The notes below the pieces were generated by a model. It was given only the letters and a program-made list of their open reading frames with translations. It did not search any database and had not been told where the DNA came from. DNA of 14,066 nucleotides, taken from assembly GCA_937893115.1 (NCBI GenBank), contig CALBGK010000062.1, positions 1 to 14,066 of the forward strand, written 5' to 3'. The position numbers and the translations under genes were made by a program. Below, piece by piece: positions 7,893-13,963 of this stretch; position 1 is the first letter of the stretch, and each line of letters begins with the position of its first letter. This stretch comes from an uncultured Erysipelotrichaceae bacterium (lineage in GTDB: Bacteria > Bacillota_I > Bacilli_A > Erysipelotrichales > Erysipelotrichaceae).

Positions 7893-8675
7893 TTAATTAC
7901 CTCCCTTTTCGCTAGCAGTCTCTTCAGCAACTGTTTCAGTAACTGTTTCAACTTTCTCTTCACGTTTTTGGCGTCTGTCATTACGACGACGGTTATTAGG
8001 ACGTGTACCTTGTGTCTTAGGTTTTTCTGGTTCTTGTACCATTTCACCTGGAAGAACTTCACCACGGCAGATCCATACTTTAACACCAAGTTTTCCATAT
8101 GTTGTCATAGCTTCTTCCCAAGCGTAGTCGATATCAGAACGAAGTGTATGTAGAGGAACAATACCTTCTGCATAACCTTCAGCACGAGCGATATCTGCAC
8201 CACCTAAACGGCCAGAAACAGATGTCTTGATACCCTTAGCACCTGCACGCATAGTCTGTTGAATAGCTTTCTTTTGAACTGTACGGAAAGATTGTCTTTC
8301 TTCAAGCATCTTAGCTATCTTCATCGCAACTAAACGAGCATCTAGATCTGGATTAGCAACTTCAACGACATTTAAGTCAATTTGCTTACCATTAGTCAAT
8401 TTGATTAACTGCTTTTTAATGCTTTCGATCTTAGCACCATCAGCGCCTACAAACATACCTGGACGAGCTGTGCGAATGATGATGCGAACATGGTTTTTAC
8501 TTCTTTCGATTTCGATACGAGAAACCATGCAATCTTTGCTTTCTCTTTCAATGAGCTCACGAATTTTAATGTCTTCCATTAATAATGTGCCATAATCTTT
8601 TTCAGCATACCAACGAGATTGCCAATCACGAATGACACCAATTCTTAAGCCGACTGGATTAACTTTTTGACCCAT
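7893..8675 (-). CDS. rpsC: 30S ribosomal protein S3 with an extended charged C-terminal tail
   Basis: S3 lines the mRNA entry channel and has helicase-related contacts with mRNA. The start is placed at the ATG at 8675, giving the family N-terminus [20 protein letters not shown]; a longer in-frame reading from a TTG at 8705 overlaps rplV and adds non-homologous residues. The KH type II domain spans about 38-107, with the loop at residues 77-80 reading Gly-Ala-Asp-Gly. The C-terminal S3 domain holds [18 protein letters not shown] (about 154-171) and ends near residue 212. A tail of about 48 residues then follows, first basic ([16 protein letters not shown]) and then acidic/Thr-rich, making 260 residues against roughly 210-235 in most bacteria. 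It lies 10 nt after rplV and 2 nt before rplP. Confidence 0.96.
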   Translation of the reverse strand: MGQKVNPVGLRIGVIRDWQSRWYAEKDYGTLLMEDIKIRELIERESKDCMVSRIEIERSKNHVRIIIRTARPGMFVGADGAKIESIKKQLIKLTNGKQIDLNVVEVANPDLDARLVAMKIAKMLEERQSFRTVQKKAIQQTMRAGAKGIKTSVSGRLGGADIARAEGYAEGIVPLHTLRSDIDYAWEEAMTTYGKLGVKVWICRGEVLPGEMVQEPEKPKTQGTRPNNRRRNDRRQKREEKVETVTETVAEETASEKGGN

Positions 8676-8685
8676 AGTTTCCCCC

Positions 8686-9018
8686 TTATCTTTCCTCAAC
8701 CACAACAGTGATGTGGCTAGTTCTCTTTAAAATCTTATGACCACGACCCTTTGAAACAGCACGGAAGCGTTTCATAGTCATACCTTCATTGGCATAACAT
8801 GCCTTTACATATAACTTATCTTCGTCCATTTGATAGTTATGTGTAGCATTTGCCATTGCTGATTTTAATACTTTTGCAATCACCTCAGCAGAGTGATTTG
8901 GCGTAAATTTTAATATAGCCATTGCTTCTTTTGCGTCCTTACCACGGATAAGGTCTAAAACTAGACGAACCTTACGAGAAGCGATACGGACAGATTTAGC
9001 TGTTGATTTTACTTCCAT
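8686..9018 (-). CDS. rplV: 50S ribosomal protein L22
   Basis: L22 contacts all 23S rRNA domains, and its long beta-hairpin forms part of the exit-tunnel constriction with L4. The 110-residue protein has [19 protein letters not shown] near the N-terminus and ends [13 protein letters not shown]. The hairpin keeps Met82-Lys83-Arg84, the residues whose deletion gives erythromycin resistance in E. coli, but beyond it reads [12 protein letters not shown] where E. coli-like proteins have a PRA-K/M-GRA stretch. The ATG at 9016-9018 follows TAGGGA, which includes the rpsS stop. It lies 8 nt after rpsS. Confidence 0.97.
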   Translation of the reverse strand: MEVKSTAKSVRIASRKVRLVLDLIRGKDAKEAMAILKFTPNHSAEVIAKVLKSAMANATHNYQMDEDKLYVKACYANEGMTMKRFRAVSKGRGHKILKRTSHITVVVEER

Positions 9019-9026
9019 CTTATTCC

Positions 9027-9296
9027 CTACGCTTTCTTGTCACTACCGTGACCACCAAATTTACGAGTTGGCACGAATTCACCTAATTTATGACCAACCA
9101 TATCTTCTGTTACATATACAGGAACATGTTCCTTACCATTGTAAACTGCAAATGTGTGTTCAACGAAATCTGGGAAAATTGTTGAACGACGAGACCAAGT
9201 CTTAATAACTTCTTTTTTGCCTGATTCATTAAGCGCAACAACTTTTTTCATTAGATGTTCATCGCAAAATGGACCCTTTTTCAAACTACGACTCAT
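9027..9296 (-). CDS. rpsS: 30S ribosomal protein S19
   Basis: S19 forms a complex with S13 in the head of the small subunit. The 89-residue protein begins [19 protein letters not shown] and contains [28 protein letters not shown] sequence (residues about 31-54), [15 protein letters not shown] and the C-terminal [13 protein letters not shown]. All are diagnostic, though the protein is slightly shorter than the common 92. The ATG at 9294-9296 lies 26 nt after the rplB stop, the second largest gap inside the S10 block. Confidence 0.97.
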   Translation of the reverse strand: MSRSLKKGPFCDEHLMKKVVALNESGKKEVIKTWSRRSTIFPDFVEHTFAVYNGKEHVPVYVTEDMVGHKLGEFVPTRKFGGHGSDKKA

Positions 9297-9322
9297 TCTT
9301 TCTTACTTCCTTTCTTTCGTTA

Positions 9323-10156
9323 TTATTTACCATTTCTTCTTCTTACGATTAGAGCGTTAGAAGCTTTCTTTGTCTTACGAGTCTTAACACCCATAGCTTT
9401 CTTGCCCCAAGGTGTCATAGGAGACTTACGTCCGATAGGTGTACGACCTTCACCACCACCGTGAGGGTGATCGCAAGGGTTCATAACAGAACCTCTGACA
9501 GTTGGACGGATACCCATCCATCTTGAGCGTCCAGCCTTACCTAAGTTGATCAAGCTGTAGTCTTCGTTACCGACGCTACCTACAGTCGCACGGCAAACAC
9601 CTAAGACTTTTCTAACTTCACCACTCGCAAGACGAATAGTTACATATTTTTCTTCGATACCTAAGATTTGAGCACTTACACCAGCAGCTCTTGCTAGTTG
9701 TCCACCCTTACCAGGCTTTAATTCGATATTGTGGATAATTGTACCTTCAGGCATGTTGCGCATCTGTAAAGCGTTACCTACTTTGATATCACATACATCG
9801 CCAGATACGATTTTAGTTCCAACTTCTAATCCCTTAGGAGCTAGAATATAGCGTTTTTCACCGTCAGCATAGTGTAGTAATGCAATATTGGCATTACGGT
9901 TTGGATCGTATTCGATAGCAGCGACATTAGCTGGAATACCATCTTTGTTACGTTTGAAATCGATAATACGATATAGTTGTTTATGCCCGCCACCATGATG
10001 ACGAGTTGTAATACGTCCTGTGTTGTTACGGCCACCAGACTTAGAGAAACTCATTGTTAAGCTCTTTTCAGGCTTTTTCTTTGTAATTTCCTCGAATGTA
10101 AGTCCAGTCATTCCTCTTCTACCAGGAGTAGTTGGCTTATATTTCTTAATCGCCAT
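9323..10156 (-). CDS. rplB: 50S ribosomal protein L2
   Basis: L2 is one of the most conserved ribosomal proteins; it is needed for subunit association and peptidyl-transferase assembly. The 277-residue protein has the usual blocks: [40 protein letters not shown] (about 47-67), [15 protein letters not shown] and the C-terminal [19 protein letters not shown]. His230 and His232 in the HPHGGG motif match the conserved histidine pair near the peptidyl-transferase centre; a Cys is found at residue 228, a variable site. The ATG at 10154-10156 follows AGGAGG. A 63-nt gap upstream, the largest in the ribosomal operon, contains a possible hairpin. Confidence 0.98.
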   Translation of the reverse strand: MAIKKYKPTTPGRRGMTGLTFEEITKKKPEKSLTMSFSKSGGRNNTGRITTRHHGGGHKQLYRIIDFKRNKDGIPANVAAIEYDPNRNANIALLHYADGEKRYILAPKGLEVGTKIVSGDVCDIKVGNALQMRNMPEGTIIHNIELKPGKGGQLARAAGVSAQILGIEEKYVTIRLASGEVRKVLGVCRATVGSVGNEDYSLINLGKAGRSRWMGIRPTVRGSVMNPCDHPHGGGEGRTPIGRKSPMTPWGKKAMGVKTRKTKKASNALIVRRRNGK

Positions 10157-10179
10157 TTATTTTTTCCTCCTTATGCAAT

Positions 10180-10210
10180 TTATCCGGAAATAGCATGTAT
10201 CTTCCGATAG
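10180..10210 (-). other. Possible hairpin in the rplW-rplB gap
   Basis: The 63-nt gap between rplW and rplB is the longest spacer in the operon. Reading the minus strand, TATCGGAA (10209-10202) can pair with TTCCGGATA (10189-10181), giving eight base pairs with one bulged G and a 12-nt loop. No T-run follows, so it is not a Rho-independent terminator. The rplB ribosome binding site lies just downstream. Its function, if any, is unknown to me; it could influence mRNA stability or rplB translation. Confidence 0.35.
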
Positions 10211-10219
10211 TTAATTTAA

Positions 10220-10510
10220 TTATTTATCACTTAAGATATCGATCTTGTGACCTTCTTTTAATGTGACATAAGCTTTCTTGAAAGCATGTGTCTTACCAAC
10301 GTAACGGCCAACTCTCTTAGTTTTTGATTTAGTGTTGGCAACATTGATCTTTTCTACTTTTACACCGAAGATTTCTTCAACAGCTTGTTTAATCTGAATC
10401 TTGTTTGTATCCTTAGCAACTTCGAAGACAACAGTGTTGTTTGTATCCTGGCTTTTTAATGTCTTTTCAGTTACAAGTGGACGAATGATAATGTCTCTAG
10501 CGTTACTCAT
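10220..10510 (-). CDS. rplW: 50S ribosomal protein L23
   Basis: L23 lies at the tunnel exit and is the docking point for trigger factor and the signal recognition particle. The 96-residue protein has ARDIIIRPLVTEKTLK near its start; Glu15 in VTEK corresponds to the conserved glutamate used in trigger-factor binding in E. coli. It continues TVVFEVAKDTNKIQIKQAVE and VKVEKINVANTKSK, with the flexible basic loop KTKRVGRYVGKTHAFKKA. I choose ATG at 10510; a GTG one codon upstream (10513) is also in frame. The gene overlaps the end of rplD by 8 nt and the GAGGAGG site is encoded within rplD. Confidence 0.96.
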   Translation of the reverse strand: MSNARDIIIRPLVTEKTLKSQDTNNTVVFEVAKDTNKIQIKQAVEEIFGVKVEKINVANTKSKTKRVGRYVGKTHAFKKAYVTLKEGHKIDILSDK

Positions 10511-11138
10511 CACCTAAAGCCTCCTCAACTTTCTTAGCAGCTGTCTTGGTCATTACTAACTTACCAGCGTTTTGAAGATCATAGATAGTTAAACCTTCAA
10601 CTGTAGTCATATATACATTAGGAAGGTTTCTCAATGATAGATATGCATTGTCGAAATCTTCTTCAATATCTACGACGAATAATACTTTTCTTTCAATCTT
10701 GAAAGCTTCTAATACTTTCTTGAATTCTTTTGTCTTAGCTGTTTCCATGACAATTGAATCAAGGATGTACATATTGTCGCTTTGAGCTTTTAAAGATAAG
10801 CCAGAGCGAAGAGCTAAACGGCGAACCTTACGATTGATTTTGAATGTATGGCTTCTTGGAGTAGGACCGAATGCGATACCGCCGCCTCTGAATTGAGTAG
10901 CTCTGATAGAACCTTGACGAGCATTACCTGTACCCTTTTGGCCATATGGCTTTTTACCACCACCAGATACTTCACGACGATTTTTTACATCATGAGTACC
11001 TTGGCGCCAAGATGATGTCTGACGCAATACTGCATCAAAGATCGCTTGGTTGTTTGCTTCAATATTGAAGACGTTTTCTGCTAATTCGATATCGCCAACT
11101 TTATTAGCACTTAAATCATAAACATCAAACTTAGCCAT
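10503..11138 (-). CDS. rplD: 50S ribosomal protein L4
   Basis: L4 lines the exit tunnel and in E. coli also represses the S10 operon by acting on its leader. The protein has 211 residues. The tunnel loop REVSGGGKKPYGQKGTG and the following NARQGSIRATQFRGGGIAFGP (about residues 56-92) are recognisable, but residues 63-74 read KPYGQKGTGNAR where most bacteria have KPWRQKGTGRAR. KINRKVRRLALRSGLSLKA and the C-terminal LRNLPNVYMTTVEGLTIYDL are typical. It starts 3 nt after rplC. The E. coli regulatory function cannot be assumed in this lineage. Confidence 0.97.
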   Translation of the reverse strand: MAKFDVYDLSANKVGDIELAENVFNIEANNQAIFDAVLRQTSSWRQGTHDVKNRREVSGGGKKPYGQKGTGNARQGSIRATQFRGGGIAFGPTPRSHTFKINRKVRRLALRSGLSLKAQSDNMYILDSIVMETAKTKEFKKVLEAFKIERKVLFVVDIEEDFDNAYLSLRNLPNVYMTTVEGLTIYDLQNAGKLVMTKTAAKKVEEALGDE

Positions 11139-11141
11139 CTA

Positions 11142-11816
11142 TTACGCCTCCTTTTCATTTAATAGAACTTTTGGTTCTACATGTTTGATACTCTTTGTAG
11201 TTGTCTTAACGATGACAAGACCTCTTTTTGGTCCTGGAACGTTACCCTTAATAAGCATATAGTTTTTCTCAGCATCAACTTTGATAACCTCAAGGTTACG
11301 GTTAGTTGTGCGATATACACCTTCATGACCAGCCATAGCTGTTCCTTTTTCGATACGACCGTTGTTACGACCAGTAGTAGCTAATGAACCGATATGACGG
11401 ATGTTCTTTGATCCTCCGTGAGAACGAGGACCTTGAGTAGCATTGTTACGAACAATAGTACCCATGTAACCTTTACCTTTTGAGATACCAGTAACATCCA
11501 CGATGTCACCAGCGGAAAAGATATCAACTTTAACTTCTTGACCAACTTCAAGTTCAACTTCATCTAAACAAACTTCTCTCAAGAAACGTTTAGGAGCTGT
11601 GTTGGCTTTTTTAGCATGACCAATCAAAGCTTTAGTGCTGCGAGATTCTTTAACATCTTCTAAGCCCAATTGGATTGCTTCGTAGCCGTCATTTTCAACG
11701 ACTTTCTTTTGCATAACCACATTTGGTTCACATTCAACAACAGTAACTGGGATCAGTTTGCCATCTTCTGTGAAGACTTGAGTCATGCCAAGTTTTCTTC
11801 CAAGTATTCCTTTCAT
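11142..11816 (-). CDS. rplC: 50S ribosomal protein L3
   Basis: L3 is an early-assembly protein whose extended loop reaches the peptidyl-transferase centre. The 224-residue protein has the standard MKGILGRKLGMTQVFTEDG start, ENDGYEAIQLGLEDVKES, GQEVKVDIFSAGDIVDVTG and NRNLEVIKVDAEKNYMLIKG. The central loop (about 120-167) is clearly different from the consensus I know: NNATQGPRSHGGSKNIRHIG and RIEKGTAMAGHEG occupy the places of the usual SRGPMSHGSxxHRxPGSxG and RVFKGKxMPGxMG. The ATG at 11814-11816 lies 19 nt after rpsJ with AAAGGTGA upstream. It is 3 nt before rplD. Confidence 0.96.
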   Translation of the reverse strand: MKGILGRKLGMTQVFTEDGKLIPVTVVECEPNVVMQKKVVENDGYEAIQLGLEDVKESRSTKALIGHAKKANTAPKRFLREVCLDEVELEVGQEVKVDIFSAGDIVDVTGISKGKGYMGTIVRNNATQGPRSHGGSKNIRHIGSLATTGRNNGRIEKGTAMAGHEGVYRTTNRNLEVIKVDAEKNYMLIKGNVPGPKRGLVIVKTTTKSIKHVEPKVLLNEKEA

Positions 11817-11835
11817 GATGTCACCTTTCTATTTC

Positions 11836-12147
11836 TTATAATTTGATTTCGATATCAACACCGCTAGGCAATTCAAGACGTGATAATGCATCGATTGTCT
11901 TAGCGCTAGGGCCGATGATCTCAATTAAACGCTTGTGCGTTCTTACTTCGAACTGTTCACGTGAATACTTATATTTGTGAGTAGCACGAATAACAGTGAT
12001 GATTTGCTTCTCAGTTGGAAGCGGAATTGGTCCGATGACCTTTTTAACTCCACCTTCTTCAGCTGCTTTGACAATCTTTTCTGTCGCAACATCTAATGAG
12101 CGGTGTTCGTAAGCCTTTAATTTAATTCTTACGTTATTTTTTGCCAT
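11836..12147 (-). CDS. rpsJ: 30S ribosomal protein S10 (NusE)
   Basis: S10 is part of the small-subunit head and, as NusE, a component of antitermination complexes. The 103-residue protein starts [19 protein letters not shown] and has the near-invariant [33 protein letters not shown] and the ending SGVDIEIKL. The start is the ATG at 12145-12147, 8 nt after GGAGG. The frame stays open for 37 more codons upstream to a TTG at 12258, but that segment has no S10 homology and coincides with the structured leader. This is the first gene of the ribosomal operon, directly downstream of the promoter and leader. Confidence 0.97.
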   Translation of the reverse strand: MAKNNVRIKLKAYEHRSLDVATEKIVKAAEEGGVKKVIGPIPLPTEKQIITVIRATHKYKYSREQFEVRTHKRLIEIIGPSAKTIDALSRLELPSGVDIEIKL

Positions 12148-12281
12148 GAAATTTTCCTCCTTCATTTCATCATCAAGGCTGATATTTTGCCTTGAATACT
12201 CACTCCATGTGAATTCCCTGGTTATCACACAGGTACACAGGTCTCCGTGTGCCAGCAACCTCCCATATCTCAGCGAGCGCT
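12148..12281 (-). promoter_or_regulatory. Structured 5' leader of the S10 operon mRNA
   Basis: From an inferred start near 12280 the rpsJ mRNA has a leader of about 130 nt. Visible elements on the minus strand: GGTT (12260-12257) can pair with AACC (12223-12220) and CACAC (12251-12247) with GTGTG (12230-12226). The same ACAC can instead pair with the first of two tandem near-repeats, CCTGTGTA and CCTGTGTG (12241-12226). A second hairpin, TCAAGGC with GCCTTGA (12195-12189 and 12179-12173), has seven perfect pairs and lies just before the rpsJ ribosome binding site. The GGGAGGTTGCTGGCACAC segment resembles leader sequence I recall upstream of rpsJ in other Firmicutes. A feedback role is inference. 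Confidence 0.6.
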
Positions 12282-12286
12282 ATAAC

Positions 12287-12315
12287 ATTATACTAATTTG
12301 ACAATATCGATGCAA
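12287..12315 (-). promoter_or_regulatory. Sigma-A type promoter for the ribosomal operon
   Basis: A perfect -10 TATAAT lies at 12292-12287 and a weaker -35, TTGCAT, at 12315-12310, separated by exactly 17 bases. An AT-rich run with T-tracts lies immediately upstream and could act as an UP element. The transcript would start about 12280. It is the only convincing promoter seen between truA and rpsM. Confidence 0.75.
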
Positions 12316-12411
12316 GAAAAAAATATCGAATAAAGCTAAAAAATGCCTATTTTCCTATCTTTTTTTATCATATTAGAGCAACGCCTATACGTGTTTCATA
12401 TACCTTTAAGA
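12316..12411. other. AT-rich intergenic stretch between terminator and promoter
   Basis: This part of the 284-nt truA-rpsJ gap is AT-rich and carries no supportable gene. It contains long T-runs on the minus strand close to the promoter, and a TATGAT hexamer at 12372-12367 without a convincing -35 partner. I see no operator-like dyad. Confidence 0.5.
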
Positions 12412-12437
12412 AAATAATGCCCTTTTAGGCATTATTT
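12412..12437 (-). terminator. Rho-independent terminator of the ecf-truA operon
   Basis: Inverted repeat AAATAATGCC (12437-12428) and GGCATTATTT (12421-12412) forms a ten-pair stem with a six-base loop, TAAAAG, followed by TTCTT. The upstream arm includes the truA stop codon. It separates the transporter/truA transcript from the ribosomal operon; the stem is AT-rich, so termination may be partial. Confidence 0.75.
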
Positions 12438-13166
12438 GTAGCATATTTCTTTGAGATATAGACCACTTGGATCGATATTAAAACGATGCTTAGACTTGTT
12501 AGGATGCTCTATCATATCTCTTACTTCGGCTAGATTTTTTTTGCCTCTACCTAGGTCGATAAGCGTGCCTATTATCATCCTTACCATATGCCTTAAAAAG
12601 CCACTTCCTTCAATCGTAAAGATTAAAAGATTATCTTTGATGACATAGTCTAAACGATAGATAGTTCGACATTGGTCAGGATATAAGTCATAGGGGCTAG
12701 TGTTGAAAGATCCGAAGTCATGATAACCGATAAAAAAAGGCAAGGCCATATCGATCAAGTCATAGTTTAATTTGTAGGGGCAATAATAAGCTAGGTCCTT
12801 TAAAAAGACATCATACTCATTGATGTTAATATGATATTCATATGTCTTTTTAACTACGCTAAAACGCGCATGAAAGCTCTCATCGACTAATTCAACCTTA
12901 AGTATATGTATATCCTTAGGTAGTAAGCCATTTAAAGAGGCCTTCAATTTATATTCATCCAATTTATCTTCTAAATCAAAATGAAAGACTTGCTCGTAAG
13001 CATGAACACCACTATCAGTCCTTGATGCCATGATGATGCGAATATCTTTTTGTAAGATGATTTTAAGTCTTTCTTCAATTACCTCTTGAATGCTTAGACC
13101 ATTGATCTGCCTTTGAAAGCCGACATAGTTAGTACCATTATAGGCACAAGATACCTTATATCTCAT
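12432..13166 (-). CDS. truA: tRNA pseudouridine(38-40) synthase TruA
   Basis: TruA converts uridines 38, 39 and 40 of the tRNA anticodon stem-loop to pseudouridine. The 244-residue protein matches the family in length. Asp51 in SRTDSGVHA is the catalytic aspartate. Other conserved blocks are YNGTNYVGFQRQ (9-20), SFHARFSVVKKTYEY (97-111), GYHDFGSF (147-154), GSGFLRHMVRMIIGTL (187-202) and PSGLYL near the end. The ATG overlaps the ecfT stop as ATGA, implying translational coupling. The ecfA-ecfT-truA linkage is widespread in Firmicutes; here truA is the last gene of its unit and ends in a terminator. In many Firmicutes it is followed by rplM-rpsI instead. Confidence 0.96.
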   Translation of the reverse strand: MRYKVSCAYNGTNYVGFQRQINGLSIQEVIEERLKIILQKDIRIIMASRTDSGVHAYEQVFHFDLEDKLDEYKLKASLNGLLPKDIHILKVELVDESFHARFSVVKKTYEYHININEYDVFLKDLAYYCPYKLNYDLIDMALPFFIGYHDFGSFNTSPYDLYPDQCRTIYRLDYVIKDNLLIFTIEGSGFLRHMVRMIIGTLIDLGRGKKNLAEVRDMIEHPNKSKHRFNIDPSGLYLKEICYK

Positions 13167-13963
13167 AAGCAGATATTCATGAGTATCATCGCACCCATCA
13201 GTGACAATGATATAGCTAAGAGCAGGAAATCACCAAAGTGATACTTCAAGAGTTTATACTTAGTGCGCTCTTTGCCAGGGACATATCCCCTAGCTTCCAT
13301 CGCATTAGCTAGTTCATCAGCTCTTTGAAAGGCGACTGAAAAAAGTGGGACTATTAATGATAGTATAGCCATGATCTTCTCTTTTAATTTTCCCTCTTCA
13401 AAATCGACACCACGTGACTTTTGCGAATTCATGATGCGCATAGTCTCCTCAATAATTAGAGGAATAAAACGCAAAGCTAAAGATATCATGATGGCTATTT
13501 CATGAGCAGGAACCTTAAATCGTTTTAAAGGCACTAATAAATATTCAATACCCAAAGTCAAATCAAGTGGTTTAGTCGTCGCCGTCAAACAAGTGGTAAC
13601 CATAATCATGAGCAATAGTCTAACTACGATATATAAGGTATCAATAATAGCTTCACTATATATTTCAACAAAGCCCAGGCTCAACCATAAGTCACCCTCT
13701 TTAACCGATAAGATATTGATGATGAATAAAAATATCATCATGAAGGTCATCGGTTTAAAGGCTTTGATAATAAATTTAAAACGTAATTTAGCTAATAATA
13801 GAGCTACTAAAATAAAGATGCCTAAAACTAGATAGCCTAAAAATCCACTAGGAATAAATATTGCCACCAGCATGATTAACATCGCAATAATCTTAGCGCG
13901 AGGATCGAGACGATGGATAGGCGTATCCATCGGTATATATTTACCGAATACTAGATTATTCAT
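13163..13963 (-). CDS. ecfT: Energy-coupling factor transporter transmembrane protein EcfT
   Basis: EcfT is the membrane scaffold that links the two ECF ATPases to interchangeable substrate-binding S components for vitamins and metals. The 266-residue protein has several hydrophobic segments (about 23-60, 72-86, 105-128, 152-172, 197-212 and 245-265). Two coupling motifs of the family are visible: Ser183-Arg184-Gly185, a variant of the first Ala-Arg-Gly motif, and Ala224-Arg225-Gly226 in EARGY. LDPRAKI (19-25) is the conserved N-terminal motif. It overlaps the upstream ATPase gene by 8 nt and truA by 4 nt. No S component is encoded here, so the transported substrate cannot be inferred. Confidence 0.95.
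   Translation of the reverse strand: MNNLVFGKYIPMDTPIHRLDPRAKIIAMLIMLVAIFIPSGFLGYLVLGIFILVALLLAKLRFKFIIKAFKPMTFMMIFLFIINILSVKEGDLWLSLGFVEIYSEAIIDTLYIVVRLLLMIMVTTCLTATTKPLDLTLGIEYLLVPLKRFKVPAHEIAIMISLALRFIPLIIEETMRIMNSQKSRGVDFEEGKLKEKIMAILSLIVPLFSVAFQRADELANAMEARGYVPGKERTKYKLLKYHFGDFLLLAISLSLMGAMILMNICL

Noticed and set aside
8676..8705. Upstream TTG start for rpsC adding ten residues
   Set aside because: It overlaps rplV and precedes the invariant MGQKVNPVG start, which has its own purine-rich binding site.
10140..10195. A 16-codon frame (starting MLFPDK) in the rplW-rplB gap running into rplB
   Set aside because: It has no proper ribosome binding site, and the rplB binding site lies inside it; it is most likely chance.
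12173..12195. Leader hairpin as a Rho-independent terminator or attenuator
   Set aside because: Seven pairs are formed but no T-run follows the stem, so intrinsic termination is unlikely.
12148..12258. A 37-codon N-terminal extension of S10, or a leader peptide, opening with TTG at 12258
   Set aside because: The extension shows no S10 similarity, the GGGAGG abuts the TTG with no usable spacing, and the segment coincides with paired leader RNA. The conserved [13 protein letters not shown] start has its own good binding site.
12367..12372. A second promoter with -10 TATGAT
   Set aside because: No acceptable -35 lies 16-18 bases upstream; the TATAAT promoter downstream is clearly better.
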